Below the pieces are notes generated by a model that saw only the letters and a list, made by a program, of their open reading frames with translations, did not search any database and was not told the origin of the DNA. 64,000 nt of DNA from Oceanibaculum indicum P24. GTDB lineage: Bacteria > Pseudomonadota > Alphaproteobacteria > Oceanibaculales > Oceanibaculaceae. A program made the position numbers and the translations under genes. Below are positions 56,022-64,000 of this stretch, in pieces (within the stretch, counting starts at the first letter, position 1; each line of letters begins with the position of its first letter). The stretch spans positions 1-64,000 of the forward strand of contig NZ_AMRL01000016.1 of assembly GCF_000299935.1 (NCBI RefSeq). The letters run 5' to 3'.

Positions 56022-56198
56022 AAAAAACCCTCTCCCCTGGCGGGAGAGGGTGGTGAGCGAAGCGAACCGGGTGAGGGGGGAGGCTGTGCCTGTGCAACTG
56101 CACCCTCACCCAGCTCCGCCTAATCTCGCCGGTTGGCTCGATAAGGCTACGCACCCCTCTCCCGCGTTGGGGAGAGGGGTAGCGCAAGGGGAGAGGGA
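56022..56198. repeat. dispersed palindromic repeat, family B, copy 2 (terminator-like)
   Basis: A-run then CCCTCTCCCCTGGCGGGAGAGGG (as hairpin), GTGAGCGAAGCGAACC, GTGAGGGG, then CCCTCACCCAGCTCCGCC and CCCCTCTCCCGCG / GGGGAGAGGGG. Read on the minus strand the first hairpin is followed by TTTTTT, a good terminator for pntB. At a convergent gene junction. Confidence 0.85.
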
Positions 56199-56208
56199 TA
56201 GGTCAGGC

Positions 56209-57609
56209 CTACAGCTGTTCCAGCGCCTTCACGACCTGTTCGCACATCGCCTTGGCGTCGCCGAACAGCATCATGGTGTTGTCGCGGAAGAACAGCTCGT
56301 TCTCCACGCCGGCATAGCCCGACGCCATGGAGCGCTTGATGAACAGCACGGTCTTGGCCTTGTCCACTTCCAGGATGGGCATGCCGTAGATCGGGCTGGC
56401 CGGGTCGGTCTTGGCCGCCGGGTTGGTCACGTCATTCGCGCCGATCACGAAGGCGACGTCGGTGGAGGCGAAGTCGCGGTTGATCTCCTCCAGCTCGAAC
56501 ACCTCGTCATAGGGCACGTTGGCTTCTGCCAGCAGCACGTTCATGTGGCCCGGCATGCGGCCCGCCACCGGATGGATGGCGTAGCGCACCTTCACGCCTT
56601 CATGCTTCAGGATGTCGGCCATCTCGCGCAGCGCGTGCTGCGCCTGGGCGACCGCCATGCCATAGCCCGGCACGATCACCACCGAGGCGGCGTTCTTCAT
56701 GATGAAGGCCGCGTCGTCGGCGCTGCCCGCCTTCACGCTGCGGTCGCCCGCCGGGCCGCCGGCGGCAGCCGCCGCCGTCTCGCCGCCGAAGCCGCCGAGG
56801 ATGACGTTGAAGATCGAGCGGTTCATCCCCTTGCACATGATGTAGCTGAGGATGGCGCCCGAGGCGCCGACCAGCGCGCCGGTGACGATCAGCAGGCTGT
56901 TCTGCAGGGTGAAGCCGATGCCCGCCGCCGCCCAGCCGGAATAGGAGTTCAGCATGGAGATGACGACCGGCATGTCGGCGCCGCCGATGGGCAGGATCAG
57001 CAGCAGGCCCAGCAGCAGGCCCAGGATGACGATCAGCCAGAACACGGTGGTGGACTGGGTGATGCACAGCACCACGATCAGCACCACCAGCGCGATGCCC
57101 AGTGCCGCGTTCAGCGGGTGCTGCATCGGGAAGATCAGCGGCTTGCCGGTGACCAGCCCCTGCAGCTTGCCGAAGGCGATGACCGAGCCGGTGAAGGTGA
57201 TGGCGCCGATGGCCACGCCCAGGCTCATCTCGATCAGGCTGCCGACGGCGATGTTGCCGGCGACGCCGATGCCATAGGATTCCGGGCTGTAGAAAGCAGC
57301 CGCGGCGACGAACACGGCGGCCAGGCCGACCAGGCTGTGGAAGGCGGCCACCAGTTGCGGCAGCGCCGTCATCTGGATCTTGTAGGCGATCAGCGTGCCG
57401 ATGGCGCCGCCGATCACGATGCCGGCCAGGATCATGCCGTAGGACAGCACGTCGGGCAGGGCCAGGGTGGTGAGGATGGCGATGGCCATGCCGACCATGC
57501 CGTAGATGTTGCCCTGCCGGCTGGTGACCGGCGAGGACAGGCCGCGCAGCGCCATGATGAAACAGATGCTGGCGACGAGGTAGAGCAGGGCTGCGTAGGT
57601 TGCGCTCAT
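56209..57609 (-). CDS. pntB: NAD(P) transhydrogenase subunit beta
   Basis: 466 residues. About eight membrane helices (domain II) then the NADP-binding domain III with VIVPGYGMAVAQAQHALREMADIL, VRYAIHPVAGRMPGHMNVLLAEA and VAFVIGANDVTNPAAK. Couples proton flow to NADPH formation in the inner membrane. Last gene of the pnt operon. Confidence 0.97.
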   Translation of the reverse strand: MSATYAALLYLVASICFIMALRGLSSPVTSRQGNIYGMVGMAIAILTTLALPDVLSYGMILAGIVIGGAIGTLIAYKIQMTALPQLVAAFHSLVGLAAVFVAAAAFYSPESYGIGVAGNIAVGSLIEMSLGVAIGAITFTGSVIAFGKLQGLVTGKPLIFPMQHPLNAALGIALVVLIVVLCITQSTTVFWLIVILGLLLGLLLILPIGGADMPVVISMLNSYSGWAAAGIGFTLQNSLLIVTGALVGASGAILSYIMCKGMNRSIFNVILGGFGGETAAAAAGGPAGDRSVKAGSADDAAFIMKNAASVVIVPGYGMAVAQAQHALREMADILKHEGVKVRYAIHPVAGRMPGHMNVLLAEANVPYDEVFELEEINRDFASTDVAFVIGANDVTNPAAKTDPASPIYGMPILEVDKAKTVLFIKRSMASGYAGVENELFFRDNTMMLFGDAKAMCEQVVKALEQL

Positions 57610-57624
57610 GGACTCTTCTCCGCC

Positions 57625-58038
57625 TTACTTCTGCTTCTTCTTGAACATGGCCAGCATGCGCTGGGTGACGATGAACCCGCCGAAGATGTTGACCGAGGCC
57701 AGGATCACGGCGAGGAAGCCCATCACCTTGGCGAAGTTCATCTCGACCGGTCCGGCAGCGATCAGCGCGCCGACGATGATGACCGAGGACACCGCGTTGG
57801 TGACCGCCATCAGCGGCGAGTGCAGCGCCGGCGTGACCCGCCAGACCACGTAATAGCCAACGAAGCAGGCCAGCACGAACACGGTCAGCAGGAACACGAA
57901 ATTGGTGCCATCATGGCTCTGCGCGCCGATGGCGGTGATGCGCGTCGCCTCGTTCGCCAGCACGGCGGCGCGGTCGGCGAGATCGGAGGCGGAAGTGGCG
58001 AGTTCGGCCGCCTTATCGATGAATGTCTTCTGATCCAT
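57625..58038 (-). CDS. pntAB: NAD(P) transhydrogenase subunit alpha, membrane part
   Basis: 137 residues with three to four helices, carrying [39 protein letters not shown], the conserved PntA domain II signature. In this lineage the alpha subunit is split in two polypeptides. The first 40 residues are an amphipathic extension. 19 bp after pntAA and 15 bp before pntB. Confidence 0.95.
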   Translation of the reverse strand: MDQKTFIDKAAELATSASDLADRAAVLANEATRITAIGAQSHDGTNFVFLLTVFVLACFVGYYVVWRVTPALHSPLMAVTNAVSSVIIVGALIAAGPVEMNFAKVMGFLAVILASVNIFGGFIVTQRMLAMFKKKQK

Positions 58039-58057
58039 GATGTCTGTCTCTCCGCTC

Positions 58058-59206
58058 TCAGGCCGCCTTCAGGGCCGGGTGCACGACCTGGCCGTCCTGG
58101 GTGACCAGCGTGCCCTTCACGATCTCGTCCTCAAGGTCGATCTTCAGCGCCTTCGTCTCCTTGTCGATCAGCAGGGTGACGAAGTTCAGCAGGTTCTTGG
58201 CGTAGAGCGCGCTGGCATCGACCGGCAGCCGGCCCGGCACGTTCAGATGGCCGACGACGGTGACACCATGCTTCTGCACCACCTTGCCCGGTTCGGAGCA
58301 TTCGCAGTTGCCGCCCTGCTCGACCGCCAGATCGACGATGACGGAACCCGGCTTCATCGACTTCACCATTTCCTCGGTGATGAGGGTCGGCGCCTTGCGG
58401 CCGGGGATCAGCGCGGTGCAGATCGCAATGTCCTGCTTCTTCAGCGTCTCGGCGATCAGGGCTGCCTGCTGCTTCTTGTACTCGTCGCTCATTTCCTTGG
58501 CATAGCCGCCGGCGGTCTCGGCCTGCTTGGCCTCCTCGCTCTCGACCATCACGAAGGTGGCGCCCAGGCTTTCCACCTGTTCCTTGGTGGCGAGCCGTAC
58601 GTCGGTGGCGCTGACGATGGCGCCCAGGCGGCGCGCGGTGGCGATGGCCTGCAGGCCGGCGACGCCGACGCCCATGATCATCACACGGGCCGGCGGAACG
58701 GTGCCGGCGGCGGTCATCATCATCGGGAAGGCGCGACCGAATTCTGCCGCCGCATCCAACACCGACTTGTAGCCGGCGAGGTTGGACTGGCTCGACAGTA
58801 CGTCCATCGACTGCGCGCGGGTGATGCGCGGCACGAACTCCATGCCGAAGGTGGTGACCTTGCGGGCCGCCAGCTGGTCCAGCAGCGGCTTGTCGTTATA
58901 GGCGTTCAGGATGCACAGAAGGACGGCGCCTTCCTTCATCAGCGCGACCTCGTCGGTCTTGTCGTCACTGCCGGTCGGGCGCTGCACCTTGAGGACGATG
59001 TCGGCCTTTTCCAGCGCCGTCTTGGTGTCCTTGGCGATGGTGGCGCCGGCAGCCTTGTAGGCCTCGTCCGTCATGGCGGCGGCCTGGCCGGCGCCCTTCT
59101 CGACCACCACATCGAGGCCGAGGTCGATCAGCTTCTTCACCGTGTCGGGGGAGGCGGCGACACGCGTCTCTCCCGGTCGGCGTTCCTTTGGAATGGCGAC
59201 GATCAT
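58058..59206 (-). CDS. pntAA: NAD(P) transhydrogenase subunit alpha, NAD-binding part
   Basis: 382 residues. [26 protein letters not shown] opens the alanine dehydrogenase/PNT fold; [30 protein letters not shown] is the NAD-binding loop, and [38 protein letters not shown] follows. Soluble domain I of the proton-translocating transhydrogenase. First gene of the operon. Confidence 0.97.
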   Translation of the reverse strand: MIVAIPKERRPGETRVAASPDTVKKLIDLGLDVVVEKGAGQAAAMTDEAYKAAGATIAKDTKTALEKADIVLKVQRPTGSDDKTDEVALMKEGAVLLCILNAYNDKPLLDQLAARKVTTFGMEFVPRITRAQSMDVLSSQSNLAGYKSVLDAAAEFGRAFPMMMTAAGTVPPARVMIMGVGVAGLQAIATARRLGAIVSATDVRLATKEQVESLGATFVMVESEEAKQAETAGGYAKEMSDEYKKQQAALIAETLKKQDIAICTALIPGRKAPTLITEEMVKSMKPGSVIVDLAVEQGGNCECSEPGKVVQKHGVTVVGHLNVPGRLPVDASALYAKNLLNFVTLLIDKETKALKIDLEDEIVKGTLVTQDGQVVHPALKAA

Positions 59207-59427
59207 TCCCGTGCGTCCTTTTTTGCGAATGCCCCTGGATGGCCCTTGAAAGGCCTTTCATAAGCACAATGAACGTTGAGGCCGGCTTTGTGAAGGCCTG
59301 CGCACTTATTACTTTACCTTATTGCTACCCCGACAATAGTTCGGTTGACACGGACCGGTGCCAGGGTGTGACTACGACATCCTGACTGACATATTGACCT
59401 CTCGGCAAAAGGCAAGGCGGCGAGCGC

Positions 59428-60156
59428 ATGTCCGCATCCGGTGACAAATCCGTTCCCTTCACGATGGGGGGCGCGCTGTTCGGCGCGCGCACCATGATAC
59501 CGCTGGTGCTGAGCGCCACGGTGTTCGGCGCGGTCTATGGCGTGCTGGCCCGCGATGCCGGCCTCAGCCTGGCAGAGACGGTGCTGATGAGCGCCACCGT
59601 CTTCGCCGGTGCCTCGCAGCTGATCGCGGTGCAGCTTTGGGCGGCCCCGCTGCCGGTGCTGCCGATCCTGATCGCCACGCTGGCGGTGAATTCCCGCATG
59701 CTGCTGATGGGCGCCTCGATGCGGCCCTGGTTCATCCACATCACGGCGAAGCAGGCCTATGGCTCCTTCTTCTTCCTGACCGATGGCAACTGGGCCATGG
59801 CGATGAAGGAGTATTTCAACGGCTACCGCGATGCCGCCTTCCTGGTCGGCAGCGGGCTGGCCCTCTATGCCGGCTGGGTGGCCTCGGCCGCCATCGGCTA
59901 CGGGCTGGGCTCCATGGTCGGCGATCCCAGCATCTATGGTCTGGATGTGCTGCTGCCGATCTTCTTCGGCTCGCTGCTGGCAGCGATGTGGAAGGGGAAG
60001 GGCGACCTGCTGCCCTGGGGCGTGGCGGCGGCGGTCGCCATCCTGGCGTCGCAGTTCCTGCCGGGGCACTGGTACATCCTGCTGGGCGGCTTCGTCGGTT
60101 CGCTGACAGGGCTGGTGCGCTACAAGGCACCTGTGGGAGGCAGCCGTGACACCTGA
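59428..60156 (+). CDS. azlC: AzlC family branched-chain amino acid exporter, large subunit
   Basis: 242 residues, about seven membrane helices. LSAKTIFGAVYG-like TVFGAVYGVLARDAGLSLAETVLMSATVFAGASQ and LIATLAVNSRMLLMGASM are the AzlC signature. With AzlD it exports valine, leucine or isoleucine analogues. It overlaps azlD by 11 bases. Confidence 0.93.
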   Translation: MSASGDKSVPFTMGGALFGARTMIPLVLSATVFGAVYGVLARDAGLSLAETVLMSATVFAGASQLIAVQLWAAPLPVLPILIATLAVNSRMLLMGASMRPWFIHITAKQAYGSFFFLTDGNWAMAMKEYFNGYRDAAFLVGSGLALYAGWVASAAIGYGLGSMVGDPSIYGLDVLLPIFFGSLLAAMWKGKGDLLPWGVAAAVAILASQFLPGHWYILLGGFVGSLTGLVRYKAPVGGSRDT

Positions 60157-60454
60157 TTCGCTGTCGCTCTACACCATCCTCGGCATGGCGCTGATCACCT
60201 ATGGTACGCGGGCCGGCGGCTTCTGGCTGATGCGCTTCGTGCCGCTGTCGGGCCGCGTCGAATCCTGGCTGCGCAGCATTCCGGGCGCGGTCATCGCCGC
60301 CGTTGTCGCACCGGCGGTCTGGAAGGGTGGCTGGATCGAGCTGACCGGCCTGGTGCTGGCCGTCATCGCCATCCGGCTGACGAAGCAGGAGCTGGTGGCG
60401 ATCCTCATCGGCATCGGCACGGTCGCGGCACTCCGCCAGCTCTTCCCGGGGTGA
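60146..60454 (+). CDS. azlD: AzlD family transporter subunit
   Basis: 102 residues, GTG start inside the end of azlC. Three to four helices with LITYGTRAGGFWLMRFVPLSGRVESWLRSIPGAVIAAVVAP, the AzlD signature. Small partner of AzlC. Followed by repeat B3 at the convergent junction with the DacA gene. Confidence 0.93.
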   Translation: MTPDSLSLYTILGMALITYGTRAGGFWLMRFVPLSGRVESWLRSIPGAVIAAVVAPAVWKGGWIELTGLVLAVIAIRLTKQELVAILIGIGTVAALRQLFPG

Positions 60455-60470
60455 GGGATCTTTCTGTTTC

Positions 60471-60619
60471 ACCCCTCACCCAGCGCCGCCTAATTCGCTT
60501 TCGCTCATAAGGCTTCGCAACCCTCTCCCGCAAGGGGAGAGGGTAATTAGGCATACCAAACAAAAAACCCTCTCCCCTGGAGGGAGAGGGTGGTGAGCGT
60601 AGCGAACCGGGTGAGGGGG
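60471..60619. repeat. dispersed palindromic repeat, family B, copy 3 (terminator-like)
   Basis: Two units: CCCCTCACCCAGCGCCGCC to CCCTCTCCCGCAAGGGGAGAGGG, then an A-run with CCCTCTCCCCTGGAGGGAGAGGG and GTGAGCGTAGCGAACCGGGTGAGG. The A-run makes it a terminator for the minus-strand DacA transcript. Confidence 0.85.
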
Positions 60620-60631
60620 AGCGAAAACCGC

Positions 60632-61921
60632 TCAGTTCGGCAGGCTGGCGACCGAGACGATGGCGTCGGGCGGCACCGGCACGCAGGCCATCTTCTTGGT
60701 CTTCAGCGTATCGCAGGCGCGGCGCGCCTCCTTCTCCGACAGGCCAAGCAGGCGGGCGCGGTAGAGCGGCTTCTGGTCGGGCCGGGCGCGTTCGATGAAC
60801 AGCTGCGCGCTTTGCAGCAGCTTCGGCGCCAGCTTCTGCGCGCTGGTCAGCGCCGCGCGGGCCGGGCCTTCCTGGGTGAAGGCGCCGACCTGCACACCCC
60901 ACAGATCGCGGGCGGCGGCGAGATCGGAGGCGTCGCCCTGGGCCAATGCTTCTTCTTCGGCCAGCTTCGTGGTGCCGGCATCGGCCACGGCGACCGGCGG
61001 CGGATTGTCGAGGCGCGGCTTGCGCGACGGCACCGGTACCGCGTTGGCGACGCGGATCTGGTCGATTTCGACGAAGCTGGCTTCCAGCAGATCCATCATG
61101 TGCTCGTCGCGCGAGGCGGCGGTCTGGCCGCCGAACACCACGCCGATCAGCCGGTGCTGGCCGCGCTTGGCCGAGGCCACGAGATTGAAGCCTGAAGCGC
61201 GGATATAGCCGGTCTTGATGCCGTCCGTGCCCTCGTAATTGCCGAGCAGCCGGTTGTGGTTCACATAGGTCCGCCCGGCATAGGTGAAGGATCGCACCTT
61301 GAACATGTCGTAATATTGCGGGTAGTCGCGCATCAGCCGCACGGCCAGCTGCGCCATGTCGCGCGCGGTGCTGACCTGGCCGCGGTTCGGCAGGCCGGAT
61401 GCGTTGCGGAAGCTGGTATTCTTCATGCCCAGCTTGTGCGCGCGCTCGGTCATCATCTGCGCGAACTTGATCTCCGTGCCGCCCTGCGCCTCGGCCAGCA
61501 CCACCGCCATGTCGTTGGCCGACCGGGTGATCAGCGCATAGATCGCATCGCGGACCTTGATGGTCTTGCCGGCCGGAATGCCAAGCTTCGAAGGGGACAT
61601 GCCGGCGGCACGCTGGGACACCGGCAGCTGCTGGTCGAACTTCAGCTTGCCGCTCTCCAGCGCCTCGAAGGTCATGTACAGCGTCATCATCTTGGTGAGC
61701 GAGGCAGGATAGCGCCGCTCGTCAGCGTGCCGCTCGAACAGGACCTTGCCGGTGGAATAGTCGATCACCAGGGCGGCATAGCGGCTGGCCTGGGCCTCGG
61801 CACCCAACGGGGCGGCCACGGCGAAAGCCAGGGCCATCACGAACATCAGCGGCAGGAGGACAAGACGCCCCATGCCGCGTGCCTGCTCATTGTTCCGGCC
61901 CTGCGGAAAAAGCCCCCTCAT
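60632..61921 (-). CDS. D-alanyl-D-alanine carboxypeptidase with C-terminal SPOR domain
   Basis: 429 residues. A signal peptide (core VLLPLMFVMALAFAVAAP) precedes the S11 peptidase: SxxK in YPASLTKMM, SxN in ITRSANDMAV and KTG in GIKTGYIRAS. After a linker the C-terminal 90 residues (ARDLWGVQVGAFTQEGPARAAL) form a SPOR domain, which binds denuded glycan at division sites. It trims pentapeptides in the periplasm. The upstream ATG at 61921 has a GAGGGGG site; the internal Met17 lacks one. Confidence 0.94.
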   Translation of the reverse strand: MRGLFPQGRNNEQARGMGRLVLLPLMFVMALAFAVAAPLGAEAQASRYAALVIDYSTGKVLFERHADERRYPASLTKMMTLYMTFEALESGKLKFDQQLPVSQRAAGMSPSKLGIPAGKTIKVRDAIYALITRSANDMAVVLAEAQGGTEIKFAQMMTERAHKLGMKNTSFRNASGLPNRGQVSTARDMAQLAVRLMRDYPQYYDMFKVRSFTYAGRTYVNHNRLLGNYEGTDGIKTGYIRASGFNLVASAKRGQHRLIGVVFGGQTAASRDEHMMDLLEASFVEIDQIRVANAVPVPSRKPRLDNPPPVAVADAGTTKLAEEEALAQGDASDLAAARDLWGVQVGAFTQEGPARAALTSAQKLAPKLLQSAQLFIERARPDQKPLYRARLLGLSEKEARRACDTLKTKKMACVPVPPDAIVSVASLPN

Positions 61922-62068
61922 TGCCTGCCCCCTCGATGTCGAATTTTAGCCTGAATATGCCCCAATCCGGCCTTATGTTAATGTCGATTTTAGGATTTGT
62001 CCATAATCCATTGAATCAAATGTAGATTCTCTTTTTCGGTGTTCCGGTATGCGGGGCGCGGTAACAGC

Positions 62069-62830
62069 CTACTCCTCCCGGACGACCGTGAAGCGCTTCT
62101 GGGCGGAGTCCGGCAGCAATCCGGCCAGCCACGGCCCGTCCGGCAGCCGCGAGGCCAGCTCGGTCAGGTTGGTGTTCCACCATTCGCGCTGCTCGCGCAC
62201 CTCGTCATAATCGTAGCGCGCCGTGTGCCAGACCTTCTCGCGCCGCAGATAGACCGAGATGTCGACCGGGAAGCCGACATTGGACGCGCTGACGCGCGTG
62301 GAATCGAAGGAGAGATAGGCGATGTTCAGCGCCGTGCGCATCGGCTTGTCGAAGCTGAGCGCGCGGTCGAGGATCGGCTTGCCATAGCCGGTCGCGCCGA
62401 TGGACAGGTAGGGCGTGCGCGGCTCCAGCTCGATCCAGTTGCCTTCCGGGTAGACCAGGAACATGGAGGGTTCTGTGTCCGGACCCAGCTGGCCGCCGAT
62501 GATGGCGTGCAGGTTGAAGGACAAGTCGGAGAGCTGCAGCGCTTCGCGGTCTTCGTCGGCGACGCGGCGCAGGGCCTTGGCGTAGGCCATCACCGCCTCC
62601 AGCATGCCGCGGAAGCCTTCGGGGCGGGTTTCCGCCATGTCGCGCTTCAGATAGGCCAGCGTCTTGTCGCGCAGCGAGCGCAGGCCCGAGGTCATGACCA
62701 CGAATTGCGCCCCGGGCGGGCCGAGCAGGACCTGTTTCTTTGCCTGGGAAACCTCCGTGCCGCTGGTGATGCGGCCGTCCGACAGGGCGATCAGCCCTTC
62801 CTCGATGGCGATGCCAAGGCAATAGGTCAC
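62069..62830 (-). CDS. proteasome-type Ntn protease, Anbu family
   Basis: 253 residues, GTG start, opening MTYCLGIAIEEGLIALSDGRITSG: Thr right after the start Met is the expected nucleophile and the Asp in SDGR and Lys in SQAKKQV fit the proteasome beta-subunit active site. Anbu assembles as an open helical ring. It is usually clustered with an alpha-E protein, an ATP-grasp enzyme and a transglutaminase; none of these is here. Peptidase activity and substrates are unproven. Confidence 0.9.
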   Translation of the reverse strand: MTYCLGIAIEEGLIALSDGRITSGTEVSQAKKQVLLGPPGAQFVVMTSGLRSLRDKTLAYLKRDMAETRPEGFRGMLEAVMAYAKALRRVADEDREALQLSDLSFNLHAIIGGQLGPDTEPSMFLVYPEGNWIELEPRTPYLSIGATGYGKPILDRALSFDKPMRTALNIAYLSFDSTRVSASNVGFPVDISVYLRREKVWHTARYDYDEVREQREWWNTNLTELASRLPDGPWLAGLLPDSAQKRFTVVREE

Positions 62831-62973
62831 GTATCGTTTCTCTCTTCAGCCGTGGACGGTCTGCGCTGCCGTCGCGCAGCAGCATAAGCTGTCCCGGCCC
62901 GCCGCAGGAAGCCCGGAAAAGCGCCCTCAAGCGGCAAAAATACGAATTTTATGTTGCAGTGCACAAAAATCCA

Positions 62974-63001
62974 TTGACAAAAAAGCAGCGTTTCCTAAAT
63001 T
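62974..63001 (+). promoter_or_regulatory. promoter of the phasin gene
   Basis: TTGACA (62974-62979), 16-base spacer, TAAATT (62996-63001). A perfect -35 box and a reasonable -10, about 110 bases before the phasin start. Confidence 0.7.
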
Positions 63002-63009
63002 AAGTCGCA

Positions 63010-63024
63010 TGCTGCATTGCAGCA
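63010..63024. promoter_or_regulatory. candidate PhaR operator at the phasin promoter
   Basis: TGCTGC-ATT-GCAGCA, an inverted repeat right after the -10 box. It contains CTGC-N3-GCAG, the form I recall for the PhaR repressor operator in Paracoccus phasin promoters. phaR itself is not in the window. Confidence 0.55.
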
Positions 63025-63110
63025 ATCCGTTCCGCCAGGCGCGATGCGATGACGCCCTGCGCTGGCGCTCGGGAAGACCGCAATCATAAAAGATTTTGGA
63101 GAAGCACACC

Positions 63111-63647
63111 ATGACCACCGCCAAGAAGGCCGCCGCGCCGCAGGAGACGTTGAAGCAGGTCGAGACCATGGTCGCCGCCAGCAAGGAGGCGATGGAAACC
63201 ATGGTGAAGACCGGTGGCGACGCCGCCAACAAGAGCTATGAGCAGGCCGTTGCACTGACCAAGGAACAGATCGCCAAGCAGAGCGAGGCGTTCTTCAAGT
63301 CCTATGACGGGCTGACCGAGCTGAACCGCGCCAACCTGGACGCGCTGAACACCAGCGGCGCCATCGTCAGCAAGGGCGCCGAGGAAATCGGCAAGGCCTG
63401 GTACGGCTTCACCCAGTCGAGCCTGGAGCAGGCCGCCGGCACCATGCAGGCGCTGATGGGCTGCAAGACGCTGCGTGACGTGATGGAGCTGCAGAACGGC
63501 TTCGCCAAGACCAGCTTCGACCAGACCATCGCCGAGACCGCCAAGCTGTCGGAGATGACCGTGAAGGTTGCCAACGACGCGGTCGAGCCGATCAAGGCCC
63601 GGGTGAACAGCAGCGTCGAGTTCTTCCTGAAGCCGGTCGCTGCCTGA
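63111..63647 (+). CDS. phaP: phasin family protein
   Basis: 178 residues from ATG 63111 with GGAGAAG at 6 bases. Almost wholly helical, amphipathic, with ANKSYEQAVALTKEQIAKQSEAFFKSYD and LRDVMELQNGFAKTSFDQTIAETAKLSEMTVKVANDAVEPIKARV, the phasin_2 pattern. Phasins coat polyhydroxybutyrate granules. A strong promoter and a TGC palindrome suggest PhaR-type control. Followed by a terminator and then clpS. Confidence 0.9.
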   Translation: MTTAKKAAAPQETLKQVETMVAASKEAMETMVKTGGDAANKSYEQAVALTKEQIAKQSEAFFKSYDGLTELNRANLDALNTSGAIVSKGAEEIGKAWYGFTQSSLEQAAGTMQALMGCKTLRDVMELQNGFAKTSFDQTIAETAKLSEMTVKVANDAVEPIKARVNSSVEFFLKPVAA

Positions 63648-63729
63648 ACCGGTATCGCTATCCGGCATCGTGGACCGGTGCGGCGGGCATCCCCCCTTGT
63701 CCGCTCAATCCGAGCCCACCTGCCCGAAA

Positions 63730-63756
63730 AGGCCCGGCCCCGCGCCGGGCCTTTTT
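63730..63756 (+). terminator. terminator after the phasin gene
   Basis: AGGCCCGG (63730-63737), seven-base loop, CCGGGCCT (63745-63752), then TTTT; an A-run precedes it. 83 bases after the stop. Confidence 0.9.
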
Positions 63757-63921
63757 GCGTCCGCGGCGCCCTGTGGAGCGGGAATCTGATTTCAAGAGGG
63801 CGATGACAAGAGAAATCCGGGCAAAGCCCCTTTGCGAAGCCCGGCCCAATGCCTATCATTACAAACAGTGGATGCGCCGGTGTCCGCCGGCGCGACGAAC
63901 GTAAGGTCGAGACGATCACGC

Positions 63922-64000
63922 ATGAGCGATGAGCCCCCCATCGGCGGCACGGGAACAGGTACGGGCGTCGTCCTGAAGACGAAGCCGAAGACCAAGAAAC
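63922..64000 (+). CDS. clpS: ATP-dependent Clp protease adaptor ClpS (3' end missing)
   Basis: Only the first 26 codons are inside the window: MSDEPPIGGTGTGTGVVLKT then KPKTKK. The flexible Gly/Thr-rich head followed by TKPKTKK is how alphaproteobacterial ClpS begins, and ClpS usually follows a phasin gene in this lineage. ClpS delivers N-degron substrates to ClpAP. The call rests on head sequence and context; the folded core is beyond the edge. Confidence 0.75.
   Translation, partial: MSDEPPIGGTGTGTGVVLKTKPKTKK

Overview
The window is GC-rich chromosomal DNA from an alphaproteobacterium, most likely of the Rhodospirillales type. The evidence is the circularly permuted two-piece tmRNA gene, the cell-cycle regulator TrcR (DUF1013), a phasin gene followed by clpS, a split-alpha pntAA/pntAB/pntB transhydrogenase, an Anbu-type protease and the gene arrangements. 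Species cannot be named from the sequence alone. Gene density is high, many genes overlap by ATGA, and nearly everything is housekeeping.

Layout. 1-6440: end of a gamma-glutamyltransferase gene, panB-panC, a secreted LCAT-like esterase, and a MarR regulator divergent from two exporter genes with two operator palindromes between them. 6445-12363: a 5.8-kb integrative element inserted in tRNA-Lys(CTT). It has 91-bp direct repeats, a tyrosine integrase, an AlpA-like excisionase, a KAP P-loop NTPase, a truncated BRO-N gene and long structured non-coding stretches. 12315-18109: tRNA-Lys and the mreB-mreC-mreD-mrdA-rodA elongasome operon. 18204-25605: leuA behind a leucine-rich leader ORF, two transporters, trcR, a quinone oxidoreductase, a DUF1192 protein and bdhA. 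25606-31587: metY with a structured leader, a hydrolase/thioesterase pair, argE and trkH. 31588-33846: an AT-rich islet carrying one P-loop ATPase. 33847-40776: serB, miaA, ilvB-ilvH-ilvC, apaG and folE.

40844-49751: a minus-strand cluster thyA, folA, sulP, hflK, hflC, DUF2065, degP, interrupted by a small GIY-YIG gene, then ssrA (tmRNA) and its adaptor gene sspB. 49942-64000: an EF-G-like GTPase, an epimerase, a cupin, a GST, gloB with a divergent methyltransferase, the pnt operon, azlCD, a DacA-SPOR carboxypeptidase, Anbu, a phasin and the start of clpS.

How the genes work together. The ilv genes and leuA form branched-chain amino acid synthesis; ketoisovalerate also feeds panB, and azlCD could export surplus. 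tmRNA, SspB, ClpS, HflKC, DegP and Anbu are all protein quality control. The phasin and BdhA point to polyhydroxybutyrate storage. The most unusual material is the tRNA-Lys element, the solitary ATPase islet, the leuA leader, and two families of dispersed palindromic repeats, one of which sits only at convergent gene ends.
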